From contig CANMBS010000015.1 of the NCBI GenBank assembly GCA_947496145.1, positions 1 through 64,000 on the forward strand: 64,000 bases of DNA. Direction: 5' to 3'. The translations under genes were made by a program, and so were the position numbers. Under the pieces are notes generated by a model. It was not told where the DNA came from. It was given only the letters and a program-made list of their open reading frames with translations, and ran no database searches. Numbering within the stretch: the stretch's first letter is position 1; each line of letters starts with the position of its first letter. Origin of the DNA: an uncultured Pseudovibrio sp. (GTDB lineage: Bacteria > Pseudomonadota > Alphaproteobacteria > Rhizobiales > Stappiaceae). This document shows positions 1-9,218 of the stretch, one piece after another.

Positions 1-59
1 GAACACTCGAAAGACACAGAAAAACTGGGGCGTAAATACCTTAAAGGGGGATTCAGCAC

Positions 60-476
60 TCAGCTGTAGTCGACCCCCTCCATAAGAACCAAGTTTGTCA
101 GTGATCATCCGCTGCGGCGTCATGCCTTGCTTTTTCAAAAGGCGGGTCAGCAAGTGTTTGGTGGCCTTGGTATTGCGCCGTTTCTGAAGGATTTCGTCTA
201 GAATGTAACCATCCTGATCACAACCTCATCAAGATACCAGATATCTGAACTGCTTGCTCTTTTACGGCGTAATTGACGTGTGTAAGCCGGGCCAAACTTG
301 ATCCCCCACTTGCGGATGGTTTCATAGGACAGGGTTATGCCGCGCTCCAGCAGCACCGCTTCGGCCTCGCGCAGGCTGAGAGAGAAGCGGTGATACAGCC
401 AAACAGCGTGAGCGATAATCTCGTGTGGAAAGCGATGACGTTTGTAACTGATCGGCGCTGAAGTCATGTTGCCCAA
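60..476 (-). pseudogene. IS6-family transposase, frameshifted and truncated
   Basis: The minus strand encodes the N-terminal part of an IS6/IS26-type transposase: the FPHEIIAHAVWLYHRF segment, a helix-turn-helix (SLREAEAVLLERG), and WYLDEVV with the first catalytic Asp. Directly after DEVV the frame breaks. The downstream part continues in another frame as DQDGYILDEILQKRRNTKAT, then a RLLKKQGMTPQRMITDKLGSYG stretch. About 15 residues that normally separate DEVV and DQDG are missing, and beyond SYG the protein is unrecognisable. The gene is therefore dead: internal deletion, frameshift and lost C-terminus. A GCAACAGAAGC-like sequence near 535 resembles an IS6 terminal repeat, but weakly. Confidence 0.85.
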
Positions 477-480
477 TTAC

Positions 481-1004
481 CAATTGGAACTGGAGCCAAC
501 GTTAACCTGATAACACCCTTGCGAGGTTGCAACCGCAACAGAAGCGGGTAGCCATCAGGTCTTTATTGGGCGGATTGAGCATGTGTGCACCAACGAAGGG
601 GGTGCTCTGGTTTACGCTCAATCCAGGTTCCGCAAGCTTGCAGAACTAGCATAAATCTTGCTCGGAAAAGCAAATCAGGAAGCTTTGAAAGGCGTCGTGA
701 CCGGTAGGTTCTCGACGCTCCTTCCCGGTCCTGATACAAGCGAACCCAACATAAAGTGCTTTATATATAAAATAATAAATATGTAAAAAAATAGCCTACT
801 AATTTAGGTAGTATCATGTCGTCGACATAACTATTTGAAAAATATATATAATGCGATCTTCTAGATTTCAGATAGGGAATTATACGAATATAAATTAGCT
901 CTCGAGAAGTTTGGCTATATTTTAAACTTGACTCATAATGGAAATATGAGTTTGCATATATATCACAGGCGGAAAGCGAATTACGCCTGTTGGAGGGGGA
1001 CATA
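481..1004. other. Gene-free region upstream of the catabolic operon
   Basis: I find no supportable gene here. Positions 481-740 may be further IS debris, but no transposase motif is readable. From about 755 to 960 the DNA is strongly AT-rich and probably carries the promoter of the operon that starts at 1005. A Shine-Dalgarno GGAGGGG lies at 992-998, which favours the ATG at 1005 over the TTG at 990. Confidence 0.4.
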
Positions 1005-1823
1005 ATGACTGCATCAGATACACTCGCAAAAGCAACTGCGACCGATACGCTGGCTAATCTGGCAGGAAGTCTGTTAGATGGTTCTGTCAAAGTTGTAGAT
1101 TGTGCCGCCCCATTGGGCCCGGACACACCGCTTTTAAAGTTGCCGCCTGAGTTGGCTGTAGACACACCAAAGATCGAAGTTCACGAGATTTCACGCTATG
1201 ACAATAATGGGCCTTTCTGGGCGTGGAACTGGCTGAAGCTGGGTGAGCATTCCGGCACACACTTCGATGCACCACAGCATTGGGTGACCGGCAAAGACTA
1301 CCCGGACGGAACGACCGACACCATCAATCCGCAAGCCTTTGTTGCACCGGTCAACGTGATTGATTGCTCTAAGGAAAGCGCCGGAGACAATGACTTCCTG
1401 CTCACTACAGAGCGTGTAAAGGCATGGGAAGCCGAGCATGGTGAAATCCGTGAAGGTGAATGGGTACTGATGCGCACCGACTGGGATCAGTTCAATACTG
1501 ATGAAGATAAGTTCCTCAATACAACAGAAACCGGCCCGCATACTCCGGGTGTAACTGCGGAATGCATTGAATACCTCATTGGCAAGGGCATCATTGGCTG
1601 GGGCACACAGTGCATTGGCACTGACGCTGGCATGGCTGCAACCTTCGAAATTCCGTTCCCGGCTCATAACCTGCTGCATAAGCACAACCGTTATGGACTT
1701 GCTTCTCTGACAAATCTTGACCTGCTGCCAGCAAAGGGCGCAATCCTGATTGCAAATCCGCTCAAGATCGTTAAGGGCACAGGGTCTCCGGTTCGTGCAC
1801 TTGCGCTGGTTCCCGCAGCTTAG
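1005..1823 (+). CDS. Cyclase-family metal-dependent hydrolase (isatin hydrolase / kynurenine formamidase-like)
   Basis: A protein of about 272 residues of the cyclase family (PF04199). The signature HSGTHFDAPQHW near residues 80-91 supplies the His and Asp ligands of the Mn/Zn site used for amide or lactam hydrolysis by isatin hydrolase and bacterial kynurenine formamidase. A second conserved His lies in the C-terminal PFPAHNLL segment. The ATG at 1005 follows GGAGGGG by 6 nt. It is the first gene of an apparent operon with an FAD oxidoreductase, a MarR regulator and an indolepyruvate oxidoreductase-like pair. That context fits hydrolysis of an indole-type or aryl amide or lactam intermediate, but the substrate is inferred. 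Confidence 0.85.
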   Translation: MTASDTLAKATATDTLANLAGSLLDGSVKVVDCAAPLGPDTPLLKLPPELAVDTPKIEVHEISRYDNNGPFWAWNWLKLGEHSGTHFDAPQHWVTGKDYPDGTTDTINPQAFVAPVNVIDCSKESAGDNDFLLTTERVKAWEAEHGEIREGEWVLMRTDWDQFNTDEDKFLNTTETGPHTPGVTAECIEYLIGKGIIGWGTQCIGTDAGMAATFEIPFPAHNLLHKHNRYGLASLTNLDLLPAKGAILIANPLKIVKGTGSPVRALALVPAA

Positions 1824-1840
1824 TCGGGAGAACTCGGAGT

Positions 1841-3403
1841 ATGTCTGCCCTCGACTTTGCCATGGTTGGTTCTGGCGTCAACGCCCTTACCGCAGGAGCA
1901 ATCCTTGCTAAAGCAGGTAAAAAAGTCGCTCTTTTTGAGCGCGAGGCAGTCGCGGGCGGCTGCATGCGCACTGAAGAACTTGCACCGGGATACATCTATG
2001 ATCCTTTGGCAACAACGTTTGTTCTTTGGGTAACAGGTGGTGCGCATGCAAAACTTGCAGAAGATCTGGCCCGGCATGGGGTGGAGTTCTGCGCCACAGA
2101 TACGCCGACTGGTGCCTTGATGCCTGACGGACAAGCACTGACTTACACCACAGACCGGGCAACCAATGTAGCTGCATTTAATGCAGTCGCTGCCGGGGAT
2201 GGTGACCAGATGGCGAGCGATCTGGACGCATTTGCGCGAGATGCCGACCTGATGTTCGGCTTGATGGGCAGTGACCCGTGGTCGCGGAAGACCGCCTCTC
2301 TTCTGGGAAAAGAAATCTGGAAACGAGGTTCCCGCAATCTTGCGGCTCGGTTTGGTGAAGCTTTGCTGCCCATGCGCGGCTGGCTTGAGACTTCGTTTAA
2401 CAGCGAACTGGCCCGAGCTGTCTGGGCACCTTGGGGCCTGCATGCAGGTCTGCCGCCAGAGGCAACGTTTTCCGGGCAGATGGGCCAGATTATCGGGTTT
2501 GCTTTGGAAGTTGCAGGTGCTCCGATTGTAAAGGGGGGCGCTGCCAGAATGGTGGATGCACTTGTTGCAATCATCGAGGAAAACGGCGGGGAGGTAAACC
2601 TCAGTGCACCAGTCGAAAAGGTACTGGTCTCCAGTGGCAAAGCGACGGGCCTGCGTTTGCAAAGTGGTGAGGAAATCAAAGCCAGTGGTGTTCTTGCTTC
2701 CGTCACTCCCCACCAGCTTTACGGCAGTCTGGTTGAGATGCCAGAGCGCAGGGAAGATTTGCGCAAGTATCGTTATGGGCGCGGCAATTTCCAGCTTCAC
2801 TACGCACTCAAAGAAGTGCCCAGGTGGGCAACGGAAGGATTAGACAAGGTGCAACTGCTGCACATCACTTCTGGTCTTGATGGCGTGTCAAAAGCCTCTA
2901 ATGAAGCCGAACGGGGAATGCTGCCAGCTGAGCCGACCATCTGCGTCGGGCAACCTTCTGCGGTGGATGCAACACGCGCACCTGAAGGCGGCGCAGTCCT
3001 GTGGCTTCAGATCCCGGACACACCTCGTTTCATCAAAGGTGATGCAGCCGGAGCAATCTCAGTTCCTGAAGATGGAGCATGGACAGAAGAGGTTCGTGAA
3101 GCATTTGCGGACCGTATTGAGAACATGCTTGCTGCTCAGATCCCAAACCTGAAGCAAAACATCGTCGCACGCAAAGCCATATCGCCAGCGGACCTGCAGG
3201 GCATGAATATGAATTTGGTGGGCGGAGATCCTTACGGAGGCATGTGTACGCTGGATCAGTTCTTTGCATTCCGCCCGTTCTCAGACACCAGACGCCATGA
3301 AACCGGGATTAAGAACCTTTGGCAAATCGGTGCTTCCACCCATCCGGGACCAGGGCTTTCAGGCGGGTCCGGATTTCTGGCAGCAGAGGAAATTCTGAGA
3401 TGA
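1841..3403 (+). CDS. FAD-dependent NAD(P)-binding oxidoreductase (phytoene dehydrogenase-like)
   Basis: A 520-residue flavoprotein. The N-terminus has the dinucleotide-binding fold (VGSGVNALTAGAILAKAGKKV) followed by the FEREAVAGGCMRTEE segment typical of phytoene desaturase/CrtI-like amine oxidases. The C-terminus has the second FAD-contact motif (NLWQIGASTHPGPGLSGGSG). No carotenoid genes are nearby, so carotenoid synthesis is unlikely. It starts 18 bp after the cyclase, and its stop overlaps the MarR start as ATGA. It probably oxidises an intermediate of the same catabolic route; the substrate is unknown. Confidence 0.85.
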   Translation: MSALDFAMVGSGVNALTAGAILAKAGKKVALFEREAVAGGCMRTEELAPGYIYDPLATTFVLWVTGGAHAKLAEDLARHGVEFCATDTPTGALMPDGQALTYTTDRATNVAAFNAVAAGDGDQMASDLDAFARDADLMFGLMGSDPWSRKTASLLGKEIWKRGSRNLAARFGEALLPMRGWLETSFNSELARAVWAPWGLHAGLPPEATFSGQMGQIIGFALEVAGAPIVKGGAARMVDALVAIIEENGGEVNLSAPVEKVLVSSGKATGLRLQSGEEIKASGVLASVTPHQLYGSLVEMPERREDLRKYRYGRGNFQLHYALKEVPRWATEGLDKVQLLHITSGLDGVSKASNEAERGMLPAEPTICVGQPSAVDATRAPEGGAVLWLQIPDTPRFIKGDAAGAISVPEDGAWTEEVREAFADRIENMLAAQIPNLKQNIVARKAISPADLQGMNMNLVGGDPYGGMCTLDQFFAFRPFSDTRRHETGIKNLWQIGASTHPGPGLSGGSGFLAAEEILR

Positions 3404-3840
3404 AGGAGGATGAGCTGGAAAACTTCACCCCCTACCTGCTGAACCGGATCATGGTTCGATACAACAAGGGAGTTGAAGAAACTTTGAAGGCCGCGGGCGT
3501 TTCTGTGCCTCAGATGCGCACGCTTACAGTTCTGGAAAAGCGCGGTTCTTGCACCATCAATGAACTATCAGTTCTCACAGTAATCAAACAATCCACCCTC
3601 TCGCGCACTTTAGATGCGCTCGAAGATATGGACTGCGTGCGCCGGGAAACGGATGCATTTGATAGCAGGATCAGGAAGATCCATCTGACGGACCGCGGGC
3701 GTTCTTTATGTGCCCAGACGTGGCCGCAGATGAAAGGCATGGAAGAAAAAATGCTCGCCAGTCTTACTCCTGACCAGCAGCGTGCTTTCAACAGCATGCT
3801 CAAGTGCATTCTCTACGATATCCGGCATCACAATCTTTAA
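3400..3840 (+). CDS. MarR-family transcriptional regulator
   Basis: A 146-residue winged-helix protein. The DNA-binding part reads MRTLTVLEKRGSCTINELSV, then TVIKQSTLSRTLDALE as recognition helix, then a wing (DSRIRKIHLTDRG). The ATG at 3400 overlaps the preceding stop and has GAGGA upstream at 3386-3390. An in-frame upstream extension to 3319 lies inside the oxidoreductase gene and is not needed. It sits inside the operon, so it probably autoregulates it, perhaps with an aromatic acid or its CoA ester as ligand, as known for the family. Confidence 0.85.
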   Translation: MKEDELENFTPYLLNRIMVRYNKGVEETLKAAGVSVPQMRTLTVLEKRGSCTINELSVLTVIKQSTLSRTLDALEDMDCVRRETDAFDSRIRKIHLTDRGRSLCAQTWPQMKGMEEKMLASLTPDQQRAFNSMLKCILYDIRHHNL

Positions 3841-3857
3841 GTGAAAAGGAATTAGCA

Positions 3858-6002
3858 ATGGCTGAGCGGTCATTTGCCAAAGAAGTCGAAAAGCTTCGGT
3901 TAGGGAAAGGGGAAACCTTCAGCGGCGAAGGTATTTTGGCGATTACCAAAGCCCTGCTGGAAAATGGCGTCAGCTATGTTGGTGGCTATCAGGGATCACC
4001 GATCTCGCATCTGATGGATGTGCTTGCAGATGCGCAGAGCATTCTTGATGAACTGGGCGTTCACTTTGAAGCTTCTGCTTCTGAAGCCACAGCAACCGCC
4101 ATGCTTGCAGCCTCCGTTCACTATCCACTTCGCGGTGCAGTCACCTACAAATCTGTTGTAGGAACGAACGTGGCTTCTGATGCCTTGTCCAATCTTGCTT
4201 CTGGTGGCGTGACGGGTGGCTCTCTTATCATTGTGGGAGAGGATTACGGCGAAGGCTCTTCCATCATGCAGGAGCGCACCTATGCATTTGCGATGAAGAG
4301 TCAGGTCTGGATGCTTGATCCACGACCCAATCTGCCTTCCATCGTGCAGTCTGTTGGTCAGGGTTTTGAACTCTCTGAAGCTTCCAACACGCCTGTTATG
4401 CTGCAAGTGCATATTCGCTCCTGCCATGTCCATGGCAGCTTTACCGCTTCGGACAACAAGCGCCCAGCTATGACGGTAACGGACGCTCTGGAAAGTCCAA
4501 AGCGTGATCTTACCCGTATCGTTCTGCCTCCGGCAACTTACCTGCACGAGGATGAAAAGCTAACCAAACGCTGGCCCGCTGCCGAGAAGTACATTCTGGA
4601 CAACAATGTCAATGAAGTCTTCGGCGATCCTGCCGGGAAAATTGGTCTTATTGTTCAAGGTGGAAACTACAACACCGTAATCCGTGCACTGAACCGTTTG
4701 GACCTTGCCAATATTTATGGCGATACTACGATCCATATTCTATGCCTCAATGCCATTTATCCGCTTTGTGAGAGCCAGATTCTGGAGTTTTGCGGAGGTA
4801 AGGAAGCCGTCTTCGTAATTGAAGAAGGTCAGCCAAACTTCATGGAGCAGACCATTGGTCATATGCTCTATCAATCCGGCAGCGACACTAAGCTGGAAGG
4901 CAAGGGCCTCCTGCCATTAGGCGGTGAACTCACCGGGCAGATTGTTTTGGACGGGCTGGCGGACTTTCTGAAGAAGCATGCACCGGGGCTTTTGCCTGCC
5001 GCGAAGGTTGCGCATAATGATCCAGAGCCAGAGATTCCAGACCTCACCAAGATCCTGCCGCCACGCCCACCGGGGTTCTGTACCGGCTGCCCGGAGCGAC
5101 CGATCTTTGCAGCAACGAAGCTGGTAGAGCAGGAGCTTGGACACCATCACATTGCATCAGATATCGGTTGCCACCTGTTCTCAATCATGCCGCCGTTTGA
5201 CCTTGGTGCAACTACTATGGGATACGGCCTCGGCCCTGCATCAGCCTCTGCCTTTCACAACGAAAACAAGGACGGGCGCAAGTCTATCTCTTTCGTTGGA
5301 GATGGTGGTTTCTGGCACAACGGCGTGGCGTCCTCCATCGGCAACGCGGTGTTTAACAAGAACGATGGCGTGATCGTCATCGTAGACAACTATTACTCTG
5401 CTGCAACTGGCGGGCAGGATATCCTCTCCTCTCGTGCGGACAACAAAACTAAGCAAACCAAGAATTCCATTACCAAAGCTGTTCGGGGCATGGGTGTGAA
5501 ATGGGTGCGCCAGCTGGATCGCACTTATGATGTGACCAAAATGCGCGATACGCTCAAAGAGGCACTCAGCTCTGAGGAGGAAGGCCCGAAAGTTATCGTG
5601 GCGTCTTCTGAATGTATGCTCAACAAGCAGCGCCGGGTGAAGCCTCAAATGGCAAAGGCCATCAAGGGCGGCCAGCGGGTCGAAAAGCCACGCTTTGGCG
5701 TTGATGAGGATGTGTGCACCGGAGATCATGCCTGTATGCGTCTTTCTGGCTGTCCGTCACTTTCTGTGAAGGATACCGGCGATCCTCTGCGCGATGATCC
5801 GGTTGCTGCGATTGATCAAACCTGCGTTGGTTGCGGCAACTGTGGTGAGGTGGCGGATGCTGCTGTGCTGTGTCCGAGTTTTTATGAGGCGCGTGTTGTT
5901 TTCAATCCAACCACCTCTGAGCGCCGTCGTGCCAAACGTACCTCTGGAATTATGAGCTGGCTGCAAAAGCGCCGCGATGCGAACCGTATTGTGTTTGCGT
6001 AA
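3858..6002 (+). CDS. Indolepyruvate ferredoxin oxidoreductase-like, TPP-binding subunit
   Basis: A 714-residue protein matching the large (IorA-type) part of 2-oxoacid:ferredoxin oxidoreductases. It has a pyrimidine-binding domain near the N-terminus (GGYQGSPISHLMDVL), a conserved FCTGCPERP segment, and a TPP/Mg motif (GDGGFWHNG ... NAVFNKNDG). The C-terminus carries two Cys groups (CTGDHACMRLSGC; CVGCGNCG) that look like Fe-S ligands. The ATG at 3858 has AAGGA 7 nt upstream; the upstream extension overlaps the MarR gene. Known relatives oxidatively decarboxylate aryl pyruvates to aryl-acetyl-CoA. It is followed 12 bp later by the matching small subunit. Confidence 0.88.
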   Translation: MAERSFAKEVEKLRLGKGETFSGEGILAITKALLENGVSYVGGYQGSPISHLMDVLADAQSILDELGVHFEASASEATATAMLAASVHYPLRGAVTYKSVVGTNVASDALSNLASGGVTGGSLIIVGEDYGEGSSIMQERTYAFAMKSQVWMLDPRPNLPSIVQSVGQGFELSEASNTPVMLQVHIRSCHVHGSFTASDNKRPAMTVTDALESPKRDLTRIVLPPATYLHEDEKLTKRWPAAEKYILDNNVNEVFGDPAGKIGLIVQGGNYNTVIRALNRLDLANIYGDTTIHILCLNAIYPLCESQILEFCGGKEAVFVIEEGQPNFMEQTIGHMLYQSGSDTKLEGKGLLPLGGELTGQIVLDGLADFLKKHAPGLLPAAKVAHNDPEPEIPDLTKILPPRPPGFCTGCPERPIFAATKLVEQELGHHHIASDIGCHLFSIMPPFDLGATTMGYGLGPASASAFHNENKDGRKSISFVGDGGFWHNGVASSIGNAVFNKNDGVIVIVDNYYSAATGGQDILSSRADNKTKQTKNSITKAVRGMGVKWVRQLDRTYDVTKMRDTLKEALSSEEEGPKVIVASSECMLNKQRRVKPQMAKAIKGGQRVEKPRFGVDEDVCTGDHACMRLSGCPSLSVKDTGDPLRDDPVAAIDQTCVGCGNCGEVADAAVLCPSFYEARVVFNPTTSERRRAKRTSGIMSWLQKRRDANRIVFA

Positions 6003-6014
6003 GGAGCCCGGAAG

Positions 6015-7553
6015 ATGAGTCTTACTAAGAATCCTCAAATTGTAGCCCGCCGCTCCCCGGGAGCAGATGGCGAGCATATTATCACACTGGCAGCCCTCGC
6101 GGTTGGTGGTCAGGGTGGCGGCGTGCTGACCAACTGGATCACCGCTGTGGCTGAGATGAACGGCTACAACGCACAGTCCACCTCTGTGGCTGGTGTGGCA
6201 CAGCGAACAGGCGCAACCATCTATTACATCGAGATGTGCCGGGATACAGGGCGCAAACCGGTGTTTGCGTTGTCTCCCTCTGAAGGGGACGTAGACATCC
6301 TTATTGCTGCTGAGCTGATGGAGGCTGGGCGAGCTATCACGCGAGGATTTGTCACTCCAAGCCGCACAACGGTCATCGCATCAACTCACCGTATTCCGGC
6401 AGTCAAAGAAAAGGTTGCTCCGGGTGATGGCCGCGTGGATGGCAAGGCTGTGCTTGAGGCTATGGGTATTGCTGCCGACCATGTTGTTGCGTTTGATATG
6501 GAAACACTGGCGAAAGAAGCTGGCTCAGTCATCTCATCTTCCATGCTGGGTGGTCTGGCTGGTTCAGGGGCTCTTCCCTTCACCAAAGAAAGCTATGAGG
6601 ACGCCATTAAGGCTTCTGGCCGTGGTGTTGAAGCCTCTCTTCGTGCCTTCAACCGCGCATATGACTGCGCCACCGGAAAGGAAGAGGCTCCGCAACCTGT
6701 CAATCCACAAAAGGCTCTGTCTGTCCTGACCGTTCCGGCCAAACTTCAGAGGCAATGGGATGCCCTTCAGAAACGGCTTTCAAACTTACCGCAAGACGCA
6801 CAGGAACTTGCTGCTCTTGGTTTGAAAAAAGTGGTAGATTATCAAGATCCTGCCTATGGTGCTGAGTATCTGGACCGGGTTGAGCGCATTGCTGTGCTGG
6901 ATGCTGCTCCCTTCACCATGACACAGCGAGCCGCAAAATATGTGTCGCGAGCTATGTGTTATGATGACCTCCTGCGAGTTGCCGACCTGAAAACCCGGCG
7001 AACCCGCCTTGAGCGGGTGAAAGATGAAGTTTCTGTCAAGGATGATCAGGTTCTTATGCTCACAGAATACTTCCATCCAAGATTCGAAGAGTTCGTGACC
7101 ACAATGCCAAGGAGGCTGGGGCGCAGGCTTTCCAAAAGCAAACGCTTTAAAAGCTTCTATACCCGACACTTTGACAAAGGGCGCAGAATACGCACAGACA
7201 GGTTAGGTGGTTACCTGATGCTTTACATGGTGAGTGCGCTACGCCCCTGGCGTCGAAGCCTCTTACGTCATGAAAGCGAAATGGAACATGTAAGTGTCTG
7301 GTTCGACAAGGTTGTCGAGATTGCCAGCAATGACCGCGCGCTGGCAGCAGAGCTGCTGGCAAACTATCGCCTGATTAAAGGATACTCAGATACACACGCA
7401 CGGGGCCTTTCAACGTTTGCCCGTGTTATGGGTGCTCTGGAGCTGCTTCATGGGCGCAATGATGCCGCTGACTGGATGCGCCGCCTGCGTGAAGCTGCCT
7501 TGAGTGACGAGAAAGGAGAAGCTCTGGACGGTGCTCTCAAAACCATCGCTTAA
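6015..7553 (+). CDS. Indolepyruvate ferredoxin oxidoreductase-like, gamma/beta subunit with DUF6537
   Basis: A 512-residue partner of the TPP subunit. The first 190 residues form the pyruvate ferredoxin/flavodoxin oxidoreductase catalytic domain, with the AVGGQGGGVLTNWI nucleotide/CoA-binding motif and the STSVAGVAQRTGAT segment. The remaining 300 residues correspond to the DUF6537-type C-terminal domain that in long fused IOR proteins follows this domain. Here the fusion is split in two genes 12 bp apart. A GGAG precedes the ATG. It completes a two-subunit 2-oxoacid oxidoreductase of the aerobic-bacterial long type. Confidence 0.85.
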   Translation: MSLTKNPQIVARRSPGADGEHIITLAALAVGGQGGGVLTNWITAVAEMNGYNAQSTSVAGVAQRTGATIYYIEMCRDTGRKPVFALSPSEGDVDILIAAELMEAGRAITRGFVTPSRTTVIASTHRIPAVKEKVAPGDGRVDGKAVLEAMGIAADHVVAFDMETLAKEAGSVISSSMLGGLAGSGALPFTKESYEDAIKASGRGVEASLRAFNRAYDCATGKEEAPQPVNPQKALSVLTVPAKLQRQWDALQKRLSNLPQDAQELAALGLKKVVDYQDPAYGAEYLDRVERIAVLDAAPFTMTQRAAKYVSRAMCYDDLLRVADLKTRRTRLERVKDEVSVKDDQVLMLTEYFHPRFEEFVTTMPRRLGRRLSKSKRFKSFYTRHFDKGRRIRTDRLGGYLMLYMVSALRPWRRSLLRHESEMEHVSVWFDKVVEIASNDRALAAELLANYRLIKGYSDTHARGLSTFARVMGALELLHGRNDAADWMRRLREAALSDEKGEALDGALKTIA

Positions 7554-7620
7554 AAACCCGCCGGCCCGATGCGCTTCGTTTTAGGGGAACTACACTGTAT
7601 CAAGCCAGCTAACGCTGTGC

Positions 7621-7674
7621 ACTAGGGGGCAATTTTACGCGCCGAACAGGGGCAGTTTTCAAGGCCGATTGACA
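7621..7674. mobile_element. Possible IS21-type terminal repeats (remnant)
   Basis: Two imperfect direct repeats occur side by side: GGGGGCAATTTTACGCGCCG (from 7625) and GGGGCAGTTTTCAAGGCCG (from 7649), ending in ATTGACA. The layout resembles the multiple terminal repeats of IS21-family elements. There is no istA/istB reading frame nearby, so at most this is a leftover end. The assignment rests on pattern memory only. Confidence 0.35.
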
Positions 7675-7719
7675 AACTAAGTTGCCGCGAAAAAGGCCGT
7701 TCCGGAAGCTTTAGTACAC

Positions 7720-7776
7720 GGACGGCAGCACTTTGTGTTTTCATCAGGAACACAGCAAGAGTACTGCCACCCGTCC
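7720..7776 (+). promoter_or_regulatory. Long imperfect hairpin upstream of the cupin gene
   Basis: GGACGG (7720-7725) pairs with CCGTCC (7771-7776). Inside, CAG pairs with CTG, and TGTGTT (7734-7739) pairs with AACACA (7749-7754). There is no T-tract directly after the stem. The region lies between the IorB-like stop and the AT-rich leader of the cupin gene. It could be a terminator of the upstream operon or a leader structure. Confidence 0.4.
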
Positions 7777-7881
7777 AATTGGATGATATATTAATATTTT
7801 GAAATTAAAATATTTAATACTTAATATGAATAGGAATTTTGTATTTTTAATTCATATATAAAGTGAATGGGAAGAAGCCTT

Positions 7882-8307
7882 ATGAGTGAGAAGGTTGTAC
7901 CAGTTGTTACTAAAGCTGGTGATCTGGACGAACGTACCCTGCAACCTGGTGAGTGTGTTCGTAAATCAGGTGTCAGTCCGCAGCACACCCCGGCAACCAA
8001 AATCTGGTTTGGCCGCGTGACCAATGAGCCGGGTCACCGTTCCCCGCCACACCATCACGAAGAATGTGAAACCGACGGTTACGTTCTGATGGGTCATGAT
8101 CGCATTTACTTCGGTGAAGACTACAAAGAATACGTCGATATGTTTGAAGGCAACTTCGTTTTCGTTCCCCCTTACATGCCGCATGTTGAAGTGAACATGA
8201 ACATTGCTGAAGAGCTCGTATGGCTGACCTGCCGTACGCCGGACAATCTGATCACCAACCTGCCAGATGTCCCGGATGAGCAGCTGGAAGGCTACCGCCG
8301 CGCCTGA
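7882..8307 (+). CDS. Cupin-domain protein
   Basis: A 141-residue single-domain cupin. Motif 1 is clear: PGHRSPPHHHEECETDGYVLMG gives the metal-binding His and Glu residues. Motif 2 is FVPPYMPHVEVN, with the last His. The ATG at 7882 is preceded by a purine-rich GGGAAGAAG, so it is preferred over the ATG at 7867. It lies upstream of a fumarylacetoacetase-family gene. Small cupins in such settings can be ring-cleaving dioxygenases or isomerases, but the exact reaction cannot be read from sequence. Confidence 0.8.
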   Translation: MSEKVVPVVTKAGDLDERTLQPGECVRKSGVSPQHTPATKIWFGRVTNEPGHRSPPHHHEECETDGYVLMGHDRIYFGEDYKEYVDMFEGNFVFVPPYMPHVEVNMNIAEELVWLTCRTPDNLITNLPDVPDEQLEGYRRA

Positions 8308-8323
8308 TTGCTGCTTGCATTAA

Positions 8324-8350
8324 CCGAACTCCTTCTGGAGTTGGGTTTTT
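8324..8350 (+). terminator. Rho-independent terminator after the cupin gene
   Basis: AACTCC (8327-8332), loop TTCT, GGAGTT (8337-8342), extended outward by CC/GG across a G:G mismatch, then GGG and a TTTTT run. It lies in the 68-bp gap before the next gene, so read-through may be partial. Confidence 0.75.
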
Positions 8351-8375
8351 CTTACTGTGAACACCGGAGTGCCCC

Positions 8376-9218
8376 ATGAAATTTCTACGCTACGGCCCCA
8401 AAGGCTATGAAAAACCCGGTCTACTTGACGCCAACGGCGCTATCCGCGATCTATCTGAGGTCATTACTGATTTTACTCCGCAATTCCTGAGTGCACAGAG
8501 CATCGACAGGCTTCGCAAGCTTAATGTTGAGAGTTTGCCTGTCGTTGAGGGCAGCCCGCGTATCGGTACACCCGTAACCGGCACCTCCAAATTCTTGTGT
8601 GTTGGTCTGAACTACGCAGATCATGCAAGAGAGACCGGTAAGGAACCTCCTGCAGAACCGGTTCTGTTTGGCAAAGCAACCTCTGCGATCTGTGGCCCTA
8701 ACGATGATGTTGAAATTCCACGTGGTTCTGACCGCACAGACTGGGAGGTTGAGCTCGGCATCGTGATTGGAACCCGGGCGAAGTATGTCAGTGAAGAAGA
8801 AGCGCTTAATCATGTCGCGGGTTATGTGCTGGTAAATGACGTGTCAGAGCGCCGCTTTCAGTCTGAGCGTGGCGGGCAGTGGATTAAGGGCAAAAGCCAC
8901 GATACGTTTGGCCCGGTTGGGCCATGGCTGGTTACACCGGATGAGTTCGAAGACATTCAAAACATTGACTTATGGCTGGATGTGGATGGTGAGCGCCGTC
9001 AAACTGGCAACACCAGAACAATGATTTTCAATGTGGCGCATCTGATCAGCTACATTTCCCAGTTCATGACCCTTGAGCCGGGCGACATCATCTCTACGGG
9101 TACTCCTCCGGGTGTGGGGCTTGGCATGAAACCGCCGGTTTTCCTGAAGGAAGGGCAGGTTGTCCGTCTGGGTGCTTCAGGTCTTGGTGAGCAGCGTCAG
9201 AAGATGGTGCGGGCATGA
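8376..9218 (+). CDS. Fumarylacetoacetate hydrolase family protein
   Basis: A 280-residue protein of the FAH/HpcE-like family. Hallmarks are FLCVGLNYADHA near residue 70, the metal-binding Glu/Asp cluster (DWEVELGIVIG), the VNDVSERRFQ segment, and GDIISTGTPPGVGLG near the C-terminus. Family members hydrolyse C-C bonds in acylpyruvates or isomerise hydroxyheptadienedioates at the end of aromatic ring-cleavage pathways. A GGAG lies 7 nt before the ATG. Its stop overlaps the start of the broken SDR gene as ATGA, so the two were once coupled. Confidence 0.85.
   Translation: MKFLRYGPKGYEKPGLLDANGAIRDLSEVITDFTPQFLSAQSIDRLRKLNVESLPVVEGSPRIGTPVTGTSKFLCVGLNYADHARETGKEPPAEPVLFGKATSAICGPNDDVEIPRGSDRTDWEVELGIVIGTRAKYVSEEEALNHVAGYVLVNDVSERRFQSERGGQWIKGKSHDTFGPVGPWLVTPDEFEDIQNIDLWLDVDGERRQTGNTRTMIFNVAHLISYISQFMTLEPGDIISTGTPPGVGLGMKPPVFLKEGQVVRLGASGLGEQRQKMVRA

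Noticed and set aside
1820-2800. Long minus-strand frame opposite the FAD oxidoreductase
   Set aside because: Antisense shadow; the plus strand has clear FAD-binding motifs and operon context.
1841-3403. Carotenoid phytoene desaturase
   Set aside because: Only the FAD fold is shared; no crtB or other carotenoid genes nearby, and the operon is catabolic.
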